A stretch of 64,000 bases of DNA from Bacteroidales bacterium (GCA_012729335.1 JAAYDJ010000035.1:310001-374000), one strand, 5' to 3'. Counted from the first letter of the stretch, positions 17,055-31,696 are shown. Notes: a model not told the origin generated them from the sequence alone. A program made the numbers and translations.

Positions 17055-17630
17055 ATGGAAGATAAACCAATGAACGTTAAGAAGGATCCGACCCTCCCTG
17101 CAGGGGAAGGGATGGGTCAGGCGTGGTTCACACGGAGAGAATGGGAACAGGGATGGGATGCCATCCCCGACGAGGGTATCGACCAGGCGGAATTCTTCCG
17201 CAGCTACTCCCGACATCCCGGAAGGTGGACCAATGCTTTTACCTTTCTGGCACGGCCCGACCTGGCATCCCTGGCCCCCGGCCGCTATGAACTGGAAGAG
17301 GAGGACGCCCTTTTTGCCAGCTTCAGTGAATATGTCACCAAGAATGAGGAGGACGCCCTTTATGAAGCCCACCGGAAATATGCCGACATCCAATACCTCG
17401 TGGAAGGAGAGGAAAAAATCGGGGTGGTTCCTTTGTCCGCCACCACCCCTGTAGGTCCCTTCGACGAGGAAAAAGACATCATTTTTCTGAGGGCCGATGG
17501 CGATCACTTCCGGGTGGCCGCACCGGGAAGGTTCTTCATCTTTTTTCCCGGCGACGCCCACTGCCCGGGAGTGAAATGCGGTGAAAACATGATGGTCAGG
17601 AAAATCGTCATCAAGGTAAGGCTCACTTGA
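17055..17630 (+). CDS. YhcH/YjgK/YiaL family protein (cupin-like, sugar metabolism)
   Basis: 191 residues from the ATG at 17055; an in-frame ATG 23 codons upstream has no conserved sequence behind it. Conserved motifs of the family: EAHRKYADIQYLVEGEEKIGV, FFIFFPGDAHCPG (metal-binding His) and VRKIVIKV near the end. Members are cytoplasmic cupin-fold proteins linked to sialic acid, pectin or other sugar catabolism, proposed to act as anomerases or isomerases. It is downstream of the sulfatase, consistent with processing of released sugars. GC-rich sequences CCGGGC and GCCCGG just after the stop could form a hairpin, without a T-tract. Confidence 0.85.
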   Translation: MEDKPMNVKKDPTLPAGEGMGQAWFTRREWEQGWDAIPDEGIDQAEFFRSYSRHPGRWTNAFTFLARPDLASLAPGRYELEEEDALFASFSEYVTKNEEDALYEAHRKYADIQYLVEGEEKIGVVPLSATTPVGPFDEEKDIIFLRADGDHFRVAAPGRFFIFFPGDAHCPGVKCGENMMVRKIVIKVRLT

Positions 17631-17823
17631 ACGGCCGGGCCCGAAAATCAGCTCAGCAAGCCCGGTTTGCAAAAAAGAGCCACTCCGGGTGGCCGATAAG
17701 TCAGAAACTTGTACCGGAACATCGGATAAAATTGTAGATTTATGGCAAAAAAGTATGAAATACTCATTCAACATATTTCAGCAGCCAGAATGATAAACCA
17801 GCATAACGTAATAATTTGACAGC

Positions 17824-19122
17824 ATGAACCACTTTTCAAGACGCAGATTTCTTCAGACCACCGTTGCGGGTACGGCAGCCCTGGCCGCATTTCCCTGGCT
17901 GAAGAGTTTCGGCAACAGTCCGAACGACACCATCAGGATGGGCTTTATCGGCCTGGGGCAGCAAACCAACAACCTCATCGGGGGCTTTAATAAAATCCCG
18001 GGGGTGCAGATCGTGGCCGGCGCCGATGTGTATGATATCAAACGGCAGCGCTTCGAGCAAAGGGTAAAGGCATTCAACCAGGCGAAAAACCTGAACGCCG
18101 GGGTCTCTGTTTACAAAGATTACCGGGAGGTTCTGGACCGCAAGGATATCGATGCCGTGGTGATTGCGACTCCCGACCACTGGCATGCCCTGATTGCCCT
18201 CGACGCCTGCAGCGCAGGCAAGGACATTTACCAGGAGAAGCCCATCACCTTCACCATCAGGGAAGGGATCAAGGTGGCGGAAGCCGTCAGGAAAAACCAC
18301 GTGATTTTTGCCACCGGCAGCCAGCAACGCTCTGATCACAACTACCAGCATGCCGTGAACATGGTGCATCGTGAGGCGATCGGAAAACTGCGGAAAGTTT
18401 TTGCCTATGTAGGACCGGGTCCTGATCCCTACAATCTTCCCGAAGAAAAGATACCCGCCGGCCTCGACTGGAAGCAGTGGCTGGGGCCCCTCAAGGCCGT
18501 CCATTACAATCCGGCCCTCAATCCGCCCATCACTCTGGATCCCCCTCAAAATGAAACCTATTGGGCCCGGTGGCGCTACTTCAAGGAGACAGGTGGCGGC
18601 TTTGTCTGCGACTGGGGCGCCCACAACTTCGACATCGGACAGTGGGGCCTCGCCAAAGACCACAGCGGTCCGGTAAAGATCATCCCCCCTGGATACCAGG
18701 GTACCCAAAACCTCACCTTTGTCTATGATAACGGCCTGGAGATGATCAACGAGCCTTACGACGACAAGAAAACCCTGGGGATCAAGTTCTGGGGCAGCGA
18801 CGGCTGGATCGAAGTCTCCCGCGGAAGCATCGCGGCCTCCGACCCGGCATTGCTCCCCTCCAAGGAAGCTGTGGCCGAAGCCGGAAAATATGAGGACAGT
18901 CCGATCCACATCATCGACTTCATCAATTCGGTAAGGTCGCGCCGCGATCCCATTGCCCCCGTGGAAGTTGGTCACCGTACCGCAACCGTCAGCATCCTGG
19001 GAACCATCGCCCTTGAACTGAAAAGAGCTGTCCATTGGTCACCCGACCATCAGTACTTCATCAACGATCCGGAAGCTGAAAAATACTTCCACAGGCCTTA
19101 CGAAAACGGTTACCAATTGTAA
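17824..19122 (+). CDS. Gfo/Idh/MocA family oxidoreductase with Tat signal
   Basis: 432 residues. SRRRFLQTT at residues 5-13 followed by an Ala-rich hydrophobic stretch is a twin-arginine signal, so the folded, NAD(P)-loaded enzyme is exported. Nucleotide-binding GFIGLGQQ at the start of the Rossmann fold, then DHWHALIALDA and EKPITFTIREG, with the conserved catalytic Lys in EKP. The C-terminal alpha/beta domain contains CDWGAHNFDIGQWGL. Exported members often act on sugars or glycosides by oxidation and are common in Bacteroidota CAZyme regions. It is followed by a Tat-exported ThuA gene 73 bases later, a frequent pairing. Confidence 0.9.
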   Translation: MNHFSRRRFLQTTVAGTAALAAFPWLKSFGNSPNDTIRMGFIGLGQQTNNLIGGFNKIPGVQIVAGADVYDIKRQRFEQRVKAFNQAKNLNAGVSVYKDYREVLDRKDIDAVVIATPDHWHALIALDACSAGKDIYQEKPITFTIREGIKVAEAVRKNHVIFATGSQQRSDHNYQHAVNMVHREAIGKLRKVFAYVGPGPDPYNLPEEKIPAGLDWKQWLGPLKAVHYNPALNPPITLDPPQNETYWARWRYFKETGGGFVCDWGAHNFDIGQWGLAKDHSGPVKIIPPGYQGTQNLTFVYDNGLEMINEPYDDKKTLGIKFWGSDGWIEVSRGSIAASDPALLPSKEAVAEAGKYEDSPIHIIDFINSVRSRRDPIAPVEVGHRTATVSILGTIALELKRAVHWSPDHQYFINDPEAEKYFHRPYENGYQL

Positions 19123-19195
19123 ATAAATCAGCCGGTTTTGGGCTCATCAGCCCCAGGCAGGATAACATGACCAATACGTTACATAAAAGAAAATC

Positions 19196-20020
19196 ATGAA
19201 TAAATTATCCAGAAGAAGGTTTGTCGGGACGACCCTTGCGGCCGGCACGGGAGCAGTTATTATGCCCTCACCCTTCACATCGCCGCTCATGGCACAACCC
19301 AAAGGATCGATCACAGAGCCATCCCTGAAGGGCAAAAAGGTGCTTTACGTCTACGGGGGGTGGGAAGGGCACGACCCCAAACCCTCTGTTGACCTTTTTG
19401 TGCCCTGGATGCGTTCGGAAGGGGCCGAAGTGGTGGTATCCGACACCCTCGACAGTTATCTCGATGTCAAACTGATGGAATCGCGCGACCTGATCGTCCA
19501 GATCTGGACCATGGGTACCATTACCAATGAACAGGAGGCCGGACTGCTGAAGGCGGTGAAGAACGGGGCCGGACTGGCGGGATGGCATGGAGGAATCGGG
19601 GACTCCTTCCGGAACAATGTGGAATACCAGTTCATGGTCGGCGGCCAGTGGGTTGCCCACCCCGGCGGAGTGATCGGCTATTCGGTACAGATTACCAACC
19701 ACGAGGATCCGGTGACCAAAGGGCTCAAGGATTTCAATATGCACTCGGAACAGTACTACATGCATATCGACCCCAATGTCAAGGTGTTGGCCACCACAAA
19801 ATTCAACGGCGACCACGCCCCCTGGATCGACGGGTGTGTCATACCCGTGGTGTGGAAAAAATATTACGGAAAGGGAAGGGTATTCTACTCCTCATTGGGC
19901 CATGTCATCGGTGATTTCAAAGGGGCTGAGGTGCTGGAGATCCAGAAAAGAGGGATCCGCTGGGCCGCCGAAAGCAAGTATCATCCTGCAGAAAAGTGGA
20001 AAGAACCGCGGTACCTTTAA
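19196..20020 (+). CDS. ThuA domain protein with Tat signal
   Basis: 274 residues. SRRRFVGTT (residues 5-13) and the following hydrophobic stretch form a Tat signal. The body is a ThuA domain (class I glutamine-amidotransferase-like fold): VLYVYGGWEGHDPKPS, GAGLAGWHGGIGDSF, VGGQWVAHPGG, and VVWKKYYGKGRVFYSSLGH. Members are implicated in sugar (trehalose-type) use and are often next to Gfo/Idh/MocA enzymes, as here. It carries no obvious nucleophile Cys elbow of an active amidotransferase. It ends 18 bases before the ATP pyrophosphatase gene. Confidence 0.9.
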   Translation: MNKLSRRRFVGTTLAAGTGAVIMPSPFTSPLMAQPKGSITEPSLKGKKVLYVYGGWEGHDPKPSVDLFVPWMRSEGAEVVVSDTLDSYLDVKLMESRDLIVQIWTMGTITNEQEAGLLKAVKNGAGLAGWHGGIGDSFRNNVEYQFMVGGQWVAHPGGVIGYSVQITNHEDPVTKGLKDFNMHSEQYYMHIDPNVKVLATTKFNGDHAPWIDGCVIPVVWKKYYGKGRVFYSSLGHVIGDFKGAEVLEIQKRGIRWAAESKYHPAEKWKEPRYL

Positions 20021-20038
20021 TTCTAAATCCGAATAAAC

Positions 20039-21001
20039 ATGATTAACGAAATTACACTGGAACAACAGAACACGGTGGAGTTCATCCGTGCAAAAACGGA
20101 TGAGATCAGGGCGGCTGTGGGGGAAGGCATTGCCATCAACGCCCTTTCCGGGGGCGTCGACAGTTCGGTGGTGACCATGCTGGGTCACCTGGCCTTGGGG
20201 AAACAACTGCGGACGGTTTTCATCGAGAACGGGCTGATGCGGGAAGGGGAAGCCAACCGGGTCAGGTCGCTCTTTCAGGAGCTGGGTGTGACGGTGGAGG
20301 TCATCGATGCCCGCAGGGAGTTTTTTGCCGCCCTGAAGGGGATCACCGATCCCGAGGAGAAAAGGGAGGCCATCACGCAAACCTTTTACAAGGAGGTATT
20401 CGGAAGAATCGTCAGGGAGAGCCAGGCGCGGTTTCTGTTGCAGGGGACCATACTGACCGACATCGACGAAACGGTGGCTGGCATCAAGCGGCAGCATAAC
20501 GTTTTCGAGCAGCTGGGCATCGATCCGCAGAAGGCTTTCGGTTATAAAATCCTGGAGCCACTGATCCAACTGCGGAAGGAGGGGGTCAGGAAAGTGGGGG
20601 CTGCCGTGGGGTTACCCGCGGAACTTTTTGCCCGGATTCCCTTCCCGGGACCGGCACTGGCGGCCCGTGTCATCGGCGAGGTAACCCCCGAAAGGGTCGA
20701 CACGGTGCGGAAAGCTACCGTCATCGTCGAAAGGCACCTTCAGCACACCGGGGCCTTTCAATATCTGGCCATCCTTCACCTCGACCGCGTTACCGGTATG
20801 CGCGACGGGAAACGGGACTTTGGTCAGCAGATTGAGATCCGCTGCTGGGACAGCAAGGATGCCCGCCAGGCTACCCCTACCGCTCTCCCCTTCGACCTGC
20901 TCAGGCAACTGGGCGATGAAATCACCGCCTCAGTTCCGGGAGTCGTCAGCGTCACCTATAACATCGCCTCCAAGCCACCCTCCACCATCGAGGCCATCTG
21001 A
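20039..21001 (+). CDS. GMP-synthase-like ATP pyrophosphatase lacking the glutaminase domain
   Basis: 320 residues, matching only the C-terminal two thirds of GuaA. The PP-loop LSGGVDSSV (about 36-44) and the dimerisation/XMP-site domain (about 200-320, FARIPFPGPALAARVIGEVTPERVDTVRKA and TYNIASKPPSTIE) are complete. There is no class I GATase domain on this protein and no gene beside it encodes a cytoplasmic one. The C-terminal KPPATIEWE of standard GuaA reads KPPSTIEAI. It could use free ammonia, act with a distant GATase as archaeal split GMP synthases do, or be a paralogue with another substrate. Its placement after two exported sugar-related genes is unusual. Confidence 0.8.
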   Translation: MINEITLEQQNTVEFIRAKTDEIRAAVGEGIAINALSGGVDSSVVTMLGHLALGKQLRTVFIENGLMREGEANRVRSLFQELGVTVEVIDARREFFAALKGITDPEEKREAITQTFYKEVFGRIVRESQARFLLQGTILTDIDETVAGIKRQHNVFEQLGIDPQKAFGYKILEPLIQLRKEGVRKVGAAVGLPAELFARIPFPGPALAARVIGEVTPERVDTVRKATVIVERHLQHTGAFQYLAILHLDRVTGMRDGKRDFGQQIEIRCWDSKDARQATPTALPFDLLRQLGDEITASVPGVVSVTYNIASKPPSTIEAI

Positions 21002-21157
21002 CAGGCAGTTTCTCATAGCTCATTCACCGGCATCACACCTGCATGGGCCCTGGCAAAGGTCACCGCCTGCATCTTCCCGAAAAGGCAATAAGGCTGACCC
21101 TCCATGCCATGACCATTTTGGCCAGTTACGTTTATTCCAGACCATAATAAAAGTGAT

Positions 21158-23125
21158 ATGAAGAATACCATGATGCGCATCCTGCGGACAGGAATGATCC
21201 TGCTGGTGTGGTTCCCGTTCTTCGGGGCCTTTGGGCAGGAAATCACCATCGATGTGGATGCCCGCAAGCCGGGAGCGCCCATCCAGCCCACCATTTGGGG
21301 CCTCTTCTTTGAAGACATCAACTTCGGCGCCGACGGCGGCCTCTATGCCGAGCTGATCAAAAACCGGTCGTTCGAATTCGACAACCGGCTGATGGGCTGG
21401 GAAAGCTTCGGAGAGGTCTCCATCCATGAAGATAATCCCTGTTTCGACCGCAATCCCAGGTATGTGCGGCTCTCCTACACCAACGAGCTGAATGCAACCG
21501 GGCTCGAGAACCGGGGATTCAGCGGCATCGGCCTCAAAGCCGGGGAAAAATACCTTTTCTCCCTGTATGGAAGAACATCGGGGGAGGCACCTGTGGTCCT
21601 TCTCGTCCAATTGGTCAGCCGGAGTAACGACATTCTGAATGCCAAAGAAATCACCATCACCGGCCAGGAATGGCAGAAATATGAGGCGGAACTGACTTCA
21701 CCCGTCACCGATGCGCAGGCACGCCTGCGTATCCTGGTGAAAGCGCGGGGAAGCAGTGCCGATCTTGACCATATCAGCCTGTTTCCGGCCAAAACATGGA
21801 AGAACCGCCCGGGCGGACTGAGGGAGGATCTGGTGCAGGCCCTTGCCGACATCAAGCCGGGGCTTTTCAGATTTCCGGGAGGATGCATTGTGGAGGGCAC
21901 CACCATCGACACCCGCTACCAGTGGAAAAACACGGTCGGCCCTGTCGAGAACCGCCCCCTGAACATCAACCGCTGGAATTACACCTTTGCCCACCGCCGC
22001 TTCCCCGACTATTACCAGTCGCTGGGACTGGGCTTTTACGAATATTTTCTCCTCAGCGAAGAGATCGGTGCTGAGCCGTTGCCGGTTCTCAACTGCGGCA
22101 TGTCGTGCCAGTTCGAAAACAACGACGACCACCAACACTGCAAGGTGGAAAACCTGGAACCCTACATCCGGGATGCCCTCGACCTGGTGGAATTTGCCAA
22201 CGGTCCGGTGACCTCTCATTGGGGCAAACTCCGCAGCGACATGGGCCACCCTGCCCCCTTCAACCTGAAGTACATTGCCATCGGTAATGAACAGTGGGGA
22301 GAGCTCTATCCCGAGAGACTGGAACCTTTTATCGACGCTCTGCGGGCCCGGTATCCCGACATCAGAATTGTGGGCAGTTCTGGCCCCTACCCCGACGGAA
22401 AGGAGTTTGACTATGGTTGGCAGGAAATGAGACGACTGAAAGCCGACCTCGTCGATGAACACTATTACAGGCCTCCGGAATGGTTTCTGGCCAATGCCGC
22501 CCGCTATGACAGGTATGATCCCCAGGGGCCGAAAGTCTTTGCGGGTGAGTATGCCTGCCACACCCCAAGCCGGAAAAACAGTTTTGAAGCCGCCCTTTGC
22601 GAGGCGGCCTTTATGACCGGACTCGAGCGCAATGCCGCCGTGGTGCACATGACCGCCTATGCGCCCCTCTTCGCCCATTACGACAACTGGCAGTGGCGAC
22701 CCGACCTCATCTGGTTTGACAACCTGAATGTGGTGAAAACCCCCTCGTGGTATGTGCAACAACTCTTCAGCACCCGCAAGGGAACCCACGTCCTCACCAC
22801 CACCAGCGGAGAGAAACCCCTCACGGGCCAAAATGGCCTCTACGCTTCCTCGGTCACCGATATAAAAACAGGAGAGATCATCCTGAAAATCGCCAACACC
22901 TCACCCGAAACCAGAAATGTGACCTATCGGATCAGAGGTGGAGAAAAAGGACCCCTGACCGCGGAACGTTACCTCCTTACCTCCCCTGGCAAGGAAGACG
23001 AAAACACCCTGGCGGAACCCCTGAATGTGGTGCCCCGGAAAGAAGAGATTACCCTGACCGGACAGGAATTCACCCTTTCGCTGGAACCCGCCTCTTTCCA
23101 GGTTTTCGTGATCCATCCCAAATGA
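21158..23125 (+). CDS. Alpha-L-arabinofuranosidase, GH51
   Basis: 655 residues with a signal peptide ending near AFGQ. PTIWGLFFEDINFGADGGLYAEL opens the catalytic domain, a carbohydrate-binding-like beta-sandwich is inserted (about 95-215), and the barrel resumes at LFRFPGGCIVEGT. General acid/base Glu378 lies in IGNEQWG and nucleophile Glu464 in VFAGEYACH, as in GH51. It would release arabinofuranose side chains from arabinoxylan or arabinan. It precedes a GH10 xylanase by 142 bases, a sensible pairing for arabinoxylan. Confidence 0.95.
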   Translation: MKNTMMRILRTGMILLVWFPFFGAFGQEITIDVDARKPGAPIQPTIWGLFFEDINFGADGGLYAELIKNRSFEFDNRLMGWESFGEVSIHEDNPCFDRNPRYVRLSYTNELNATGLENRGFSGIGLKAGEKYLFSLYGRTSGEAPVVLLVQLVSRSNDILNAKEITITGQEWQKYEAELTSPVTDAQARLRILVKARGSSADLDHISLFPAKTWKNRPGGLREDLVQALADIKPGLFRFPGGCIVEGTTIDTRYQWKNTVGPVENRPLNINRWNYTFAHRRFPDYYQSLGLGFYEYFLLSEEIGAEPLPVLNCGMSCQFENNDDHQHCKVENLEPYIRDALDLVEFANGPVTSHWGKLRSDMGHPAPFNLKYIAIGNEQWGELYPERLEPFIDALRARYPDIRIVGSSGPYPDGKEFDYGWQEMRRLKADLVDEHYYRPPEWFLANAARYDRYDPQGPKVFAGEYACHTPSRKNSFEAALCEAAFMTGLERNAAVVHMTAYAPLFAHYDNWQWRPDLIWFDNLNVVKTPSWYVQQLFSTRKGTHVLTTTSGEKPLTGQNGLYASSVTDIKTGEIILKIANTSPETRNVTYRIRGGEKGPLTAERYLLTSPGKEDENTLAEPLNVVPRKEEITLTGQEFTLSLEPASFQVFVIHPK

Positions 23126-23267
23126 TCACCGCGACCGCAGGAAACTTAAGAAACGTCTCCGCAGGGTACCCGGGAAAAGGATCGCCGTCGGCCTGACCGG
23201 AACCGGCACGCTTTTCTGGCTTCCCGGAAACTAACTGGTATAACAGACACTGACATCTTACAGAAAA

Positions 23268-24452
23268 ATGAGAATATTCAGAAAGATTGGTTTTGCCCTG
23301 GTGGTTTTGCTTTTTTCCATAAATACTTCAGCCCAGCTGGCAGCAGGGAGGGAGAAGTATCTGGGCAACATCAGCAGTGGGTACACCTATTCCGACTTCA
23401 TGAAATACTGGAACCAGATCACGCCTGAGAATGGGGGGAAGTGGGGCTCCGTGGAAGGGACCATGAACATAATGAGCTGGAACAACATGGACCAGGTGAG
23501 CAACTATGCCAAAACCAAAGGGATTCCGTTGCGGTTTCACACCCTGATCTGGGGGCAGCAGCAACCCTCCTGGATCGCTTCCCTGCCTTCCGATCAGCAG
23601 CTGGCACAGGTGGAAGAGTGGATCAGGCTGGCAGCCGCCCGGTATCCCGGGGTGCAGATGATTGACGTGGTGAATGAGCCGCTGCCCAGCCATGCCCCCG
23701 CAGGGTACAAAAATGCCCTGGGAGGCGATGGAGCCACAGGCTGGGACTGGGTGATCAAAAGTTTCGAACTGGCCCGTAAGTACTTCCCCCATGCAGAACT
23801 CCACATCAACGATTATGGCATTCTCAGCTCCTCCATCAACACGAAGACCTATTCGGAGATCATCACCCTTCTGAAAGCGAGAGGACTGATTGACGGTATC
23901 GGTTGTCAGGGTCATTTCCTGGAGAACACCCCGGCCTCGGTGGTGCAAACCAACCTGAACACGCTGGCCAAACTGGAACTTCCCATCTACATTACTGAAT
24001 TTGACCTGAACATCGCAGATGATGCCCTTCAACTGACCCGGTACAAATCCTTATTCCCGGTGTTATGGGAACATCCGGCAGTGAAAGGGATCACCCTGTG
24101 GGGTTACCGGCAGGGCAGCATTTGGCGCACCGACGCTTATCTTCTCAGGAGCGACGGCAGCGAGCGGCTTGCCATGACCTGGCTGAAAGGCTATTTCAAC
24201 CCCACCGGTGCACCGGAAACCGCTTCTCCCGGGATCCTGCTCTTTCCCAATCCTGCCGACGATTTCATACAGATCAACGGAGCTAACGGTGCTTCCCTGG
24301 AAATCATGGATATTTCCGGCCGCTGCCTTTACCGGCAGATCCTGGACTCCCCCGGTGAGGTAATCCCCATCGCCTCCATGCCCCGCGGTCTTCTCCTTTT
24401 CAGATTAACTTCGGCAGGAGAACAACAGGTGTTTAAAGTAATAAAACACTGA
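23268..24452 (+). CDS. Endo-1,4-beta-xylanase, GH10, with type IX secretion sorting domain
   Basis: 394 residues. Signal peptide 1-22, catalytic GH10 barrel about 28-312 with acid/base Glu137 (DVVNEPLP) and nucleophile Glu244 (YITEFDLN), plus WNQITPENGGKWG and HTLIWGQQ substrate-binding motifs. Residues about 323-394 (GILLFPNPADDF... to the C terminus) form a type A sorting domain of the type IX secretion system, so the enzyme is carried through the outer membrane and probably attached to the surface. Only protein in the window with this signal. Confidence 0.95.
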   Translation: MRIFRKIGFALVVLLFSINTSAQLAAGREKYLGNISSGYTYSDFMKYWNQITPENGGKWGSVEGTMNIMSWNNMDQVSNYAKTKGIPLRFHTLIWGQQQPSWIASLPSDQQLAQVEEWIRLAAARYPGVQMIDVVNEPLPSHAPAGYKNALGGDGATGWDWVIKSFELARKYFPHAELHINDYGILSSSINTKTYSEIITLLKARGLIDGIGCQGHFLENTPASVVQTNLNTLAKLELPIYITEFDLNIADDALQLTRYKSLFPVLWEHPAVKGITLWGYRQGSIWRTDAYLLRSDGSERLAMTWLKGYFNPTGAPETASPGILLFPNPADDFIQINGANGASLEIMDISGRCLYRQILDSPGEVIPIASMPRGLLLFRLTSAGEQQVFKVIKH

Positions 24453-24528
24453 TTAAGAAGAGATTAAAACCAACGGTAAGCGGTTTGTTAGAGGCCCGAA
24501 TATTATCTGACTATCAAATAATAAACCT

Positions 24529-29089
<4,561 letters not shown>

Positions 29090-29185
29090 CTATCCTTTCT
29101 GGCCCGATTTTTTCGGATCAGGAAAATCTGTTTCCGTGAAATTGGATCAGTATGCCATTTATACTGAACCAGGAGGGAAAATCAT

Positions 29186-29959
29186 TTATATTTTCTTCCC
29201 GATATAAAATACATACCCGTAATAGTCTTTGTATTTGGCATAAAGTTCCGCTTCATGCTTTTCATTGGCCGCCAGACCTTCCGCCATGGGATTCCCCCTG
29301 TATTTCTGAAGAAAGATCTCCCGTGCCTTCATCTGAGGCACGTAGAAATGGTCGGTCCAGCAGGTTTCGGGCAGAATGAAGGTGGCAATGGGGATATAGC
29401 CGGCCTGTTGAATTTGGGCTACCTTGCGGGGGACAGTGTCTATTTCCGGATAGGCATTCATCCAGAAATCATGGATTTCATCAGGGCGATTATCAGTGAA
29501 CCACGAGGCCTCCGTCACGGCCAGATAACCCCCGGGCTTCAGGAATTTCCGCCACTGGGTGATGCCCCGTTCAAAACCGATGTTGTAAATGGCCCCTTCC
29601 GACCATATCAGATCCAGCTCCTCTTCCTGAAAAGGGAGGATATTCATATCGCCCACGATCCCTTTCACACGTTCCCCCAGTCCTAAATTCAGGGCGTTGG
29701 CGTTAAACAGCTCAATGAACCGCAGGAAAAGGTCTATTCCTGTGATTTTCGCCGGAACATTCCGGGCCAGTACCATGGTTTGACCTCCCGTACCACATCC
29801 GATGTCGGCGATGTGTGCATCTTCGGAAAGAGGACCGACAAAGCTCAGGGCATTTAACGTTTGCTCAGGACTTCCGGGGCCCTGCCGTTCCAATAAAGAA
29901 AAATATTCACAGATAAGGTTGAAATCGAATTCGTGGATGGATTTATTCTCGTCACTCAT
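29186..29959 (-). CDS. Class I SAM-dependent methyltransferase
   Basis: 257 residues. The SAM-binding motif I is [14 protein letters not shown], followed by [17 protein letters not shown] (acidic residue for ribose), GDMNILPF and a [12 protein letters not shown] strand. It fits the Methyltransf_11/25 type acting on small molecules or metabolites. Nothing in the neighbourhood (katG, GH29) defines the substrate. The start is the first ATG and the protein ends with YVFYIGKKI. Confidence 0.85.
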   Translation of the reverse strand: MSDENKSIHEFDFNLICEYFSLLERQGPGSPEQTLNALSFVGPLSEDAHIADIGCGTGGQTMVLARNVPAKITGIDLFLRFIELFNANALNLGLGERVKGIVGDMNILPFQEEELDLIWSEGAIYNIGFERGITQWRKFLKPGGYLAVTEASWFTDNRPDEIHDFWMNAYPEIDTVPRKVAQIQQAGYIPIATFILPETCWTDHFYVPQMKAREIFLQKYRGNPMAEGLAANEKHEAELYAKYKDYYGYVFYIGKKI

Positions 29960-30289
29960 GATGATGAAGTATTAAGTAGCCTGAAAAAGCTGAAAACCGC
30001 TTAGCACAGGTTACGTGATGAAACAATTGTATTTTGATGATGAAAATAAGAAACACTTCCGGCAGGAGAATGCCGGAGGTTTGCATTTGTGCTGATCCGG
30101 GTTACCCGGGTCAGTTACCTCACCGAATCCGTAATAAAGCTAAACATCCAAAGGTATTACACTGACAAATATCGGAAAATTACCGTAACAAGTCATCGCC
30201 GGAGCGAATCATTTTTCAGGATGACATTTCGGGTAAAATTGCTTACATTAGCCTTCCTGAACCAGAGCAAAACCATAATAAAGCGCCTT
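29960..30289. other. Intergenic region between methyltransferase and GH29 fucosidase
   Basis: 330 bases between divergent genes. The fucosidase frame is open through most of it but carries no conserved sequence before the signal peptide at 30290. I see no strong promoter pair, hairpin or RNA gene; TACAATTG near 30023-30030 on the minus strand is a weak -7 candidate for the methyltransferase. Confidence 0.3.
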
Positions 30290-31696
30290 ATGCGAAGGAT
30301 TTTCTTTATCATTTTGGTCCTGGCTTTTTTGCCGGGCATTTCACCTATACACAGCCAGCCCTACACGCCCGACTGGGCATCGGTTGACAGCCGGCCGGTT
30401 CCCGGATGGTTTTCTGATGCCAAGTTTGGGATTTTCATCCACTGGGGGGTCTATTCAGTGCCTGCATGGGCGCCCGCCAGCGCCGATATCGCAATCTATG
30501 CCAAATATGCCGAGTGGTACTGGTGGCGGATCAATGAAATCAGCCCGGCAGGGAAGCTCTTCCGGGAGTACCATGACCGGATGTATGGACCGGGATTCTA
30601 CTACCAGGATTTCGCAGGAGATTTCAAAGCCGAACATTTCGATCCCGGGCAGTGGGCCGATATTTTTAAGCGTTCCGGGGCCCGATATGTGGTACTCACC
30701 TCCAAGCATCACGAAGGTTTCGCCCTTTGGCCCAGTGCCCAGAGTCCCAACTGGAACAGCGTCGACATCGGTCCCCACCGTGACCTGTGCGGCGACCTGA
30801 CACAGGCCGTCAAAGCCGCCGGTTTGCACATGGGCTTTTACTATTCACTCTACGAATGGTATCACCCCCTCTACCAAAGCAATGTGAACCAATATGTCGA
30901 CCAGCACATGATGCCCCAGTTGAAGGATCTGGTCACCCGCTATGAGCCGGAACTGATCTTTACCGATGGCGAGTGGGATCACCCCTCGGAAACATGGAAA
31001 AGCACGCAATTTCTGGCCTGGCTCTACAACGAATCAAAGGTGAAGGAGAAGGTGGTGGTCAACGACCGCTGGGGCAAGGAGACCCGCTCGGTCCATGGTG
31101 GCTATTTTACCACGGAATATGATCTTGTGCATGACAACAAGGGGATCGGAGAAACCAGCCGTCCCTGGGAGGAGTGCCGGGGCATCGGCACCTCTTTCGG
31201 CTATAACCGCATCGAAACCACAGAACACTACATGACTTCGGCCGCCCTGATCCGGTTGCTGGTGGAAAAGGTGTCTGCCGGGGGCAATCTGCTGCTCGAT
31301 GTGGGTCCCACCGCCGATGGCCTTATCCCGGTGATCATGGAACAGCGGCTCCTCGACATGGGAGAATGGCTGAAAGTGAACGGCGAGGCCATTTACGGCA
31401 CCCAGCCCTGGAAAAACCGGCCTGCCGTAGCGAAGGAAGAGACTGCAGGGAAGGAGCAAAACGTCTATTACACCACCAAGGGGAAAGATCTCTACGTGAT
31501 CTGTACCCGCTGGCCCGAAAAGGCGGTGATCGTTCCCGGTGTGGCAAAACCGGCATCGGTGACCCTTTTGGGCAGCAGCCTGCCTGTAAAATCACGCTGG
31601 GCAAGCGGTACACTCACCCTTTCCCCGCCTTCGATCCACCCCGGCAATATCCCCTGCCACCATGCCTGGGTATTCAAAATCGCGGGAGGTTTATAA
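30290..31696 (+). CDS. Alpha-L-fucosidase, GH29 (first copy)
   Basis: 468 residues from ATG 30290, chosen because MRRIFFIILVLAFLPGI begins a signal peptide there. GH29 motifs: WFSDAKFGIFIHWGVYSVPAW, LTSKHHEGFALWPS with the paired His residues, and nucleophile Asp226 in IFTDGEWD. A C-terminal beta-sandwich (about 365-468) follows. GH29 enzymes are retaining and act on alpha-1,3/1,4/1,6 or terminal fucose. It is only about a third identical by eye to the second GH29 at 45167, so the two probably differ in linkage preference. Confidence 0.93.
   Translation: MRRIFFIILVLAFLPGISPIHSQPYTPDWASVDSRPVPGWFSDAKFGIFIHWGVYSVPAWAPASADIAIYAKYAEWYWWRINEISPAGKLFREYHDRMYGPGFYYQDFAGDFKAEHFDPGQWADIFKRSGARYVVLTSKHHEGFALWPSAQSPNWNSVDIGPHRDLCGDLTQAVKAAGLHMGFYYSLYEWYHPLYQSNVNQYVDQHMMPQLKDLVTRYEPELIFTDGEWDHPSETWKSTQFLAWLYNESKVKEKVVVNDRWGKETRSVHGGYFTTEYDLVHDNKGIGETSRPWEECRGIGTSFGYNRIETTEHYMTSAALIRLLVEKVSAGGNLLLDVGPTADGLIPVIMEQRLLDMGEWLKVNGEAIYGTQPWKNRPAVAKEETAGKEQNVYYTTKGKDLYVICTRWPEKAVIVPGVAKPASVTLLGSSLPVKSRWASGTLTLSPPSIHPGNIPCHHAWVFKIAGGL

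Noticed and set aside
17634-17676. Terminator after the YhcH-type gene
   Set aside because: CCGGGC/GCCCGG could pair but the loop is long and no T-run follows.
19196-21001. ThuA protein (GATase-like fold) as the missing glutaminase partner of the GuaA-like protein
   Set aside because: The ThuA protein has a Tat signal and so is exported, and it shows no nucleophile Cys elbow; the pyrophosphatase is cytoplasmic.
30089-30289. A 67-residue N-terminal extension of the first GH29
   Set aside because: The extension is not conserved in appearance and would bury the signal peptide that begins at 30290.
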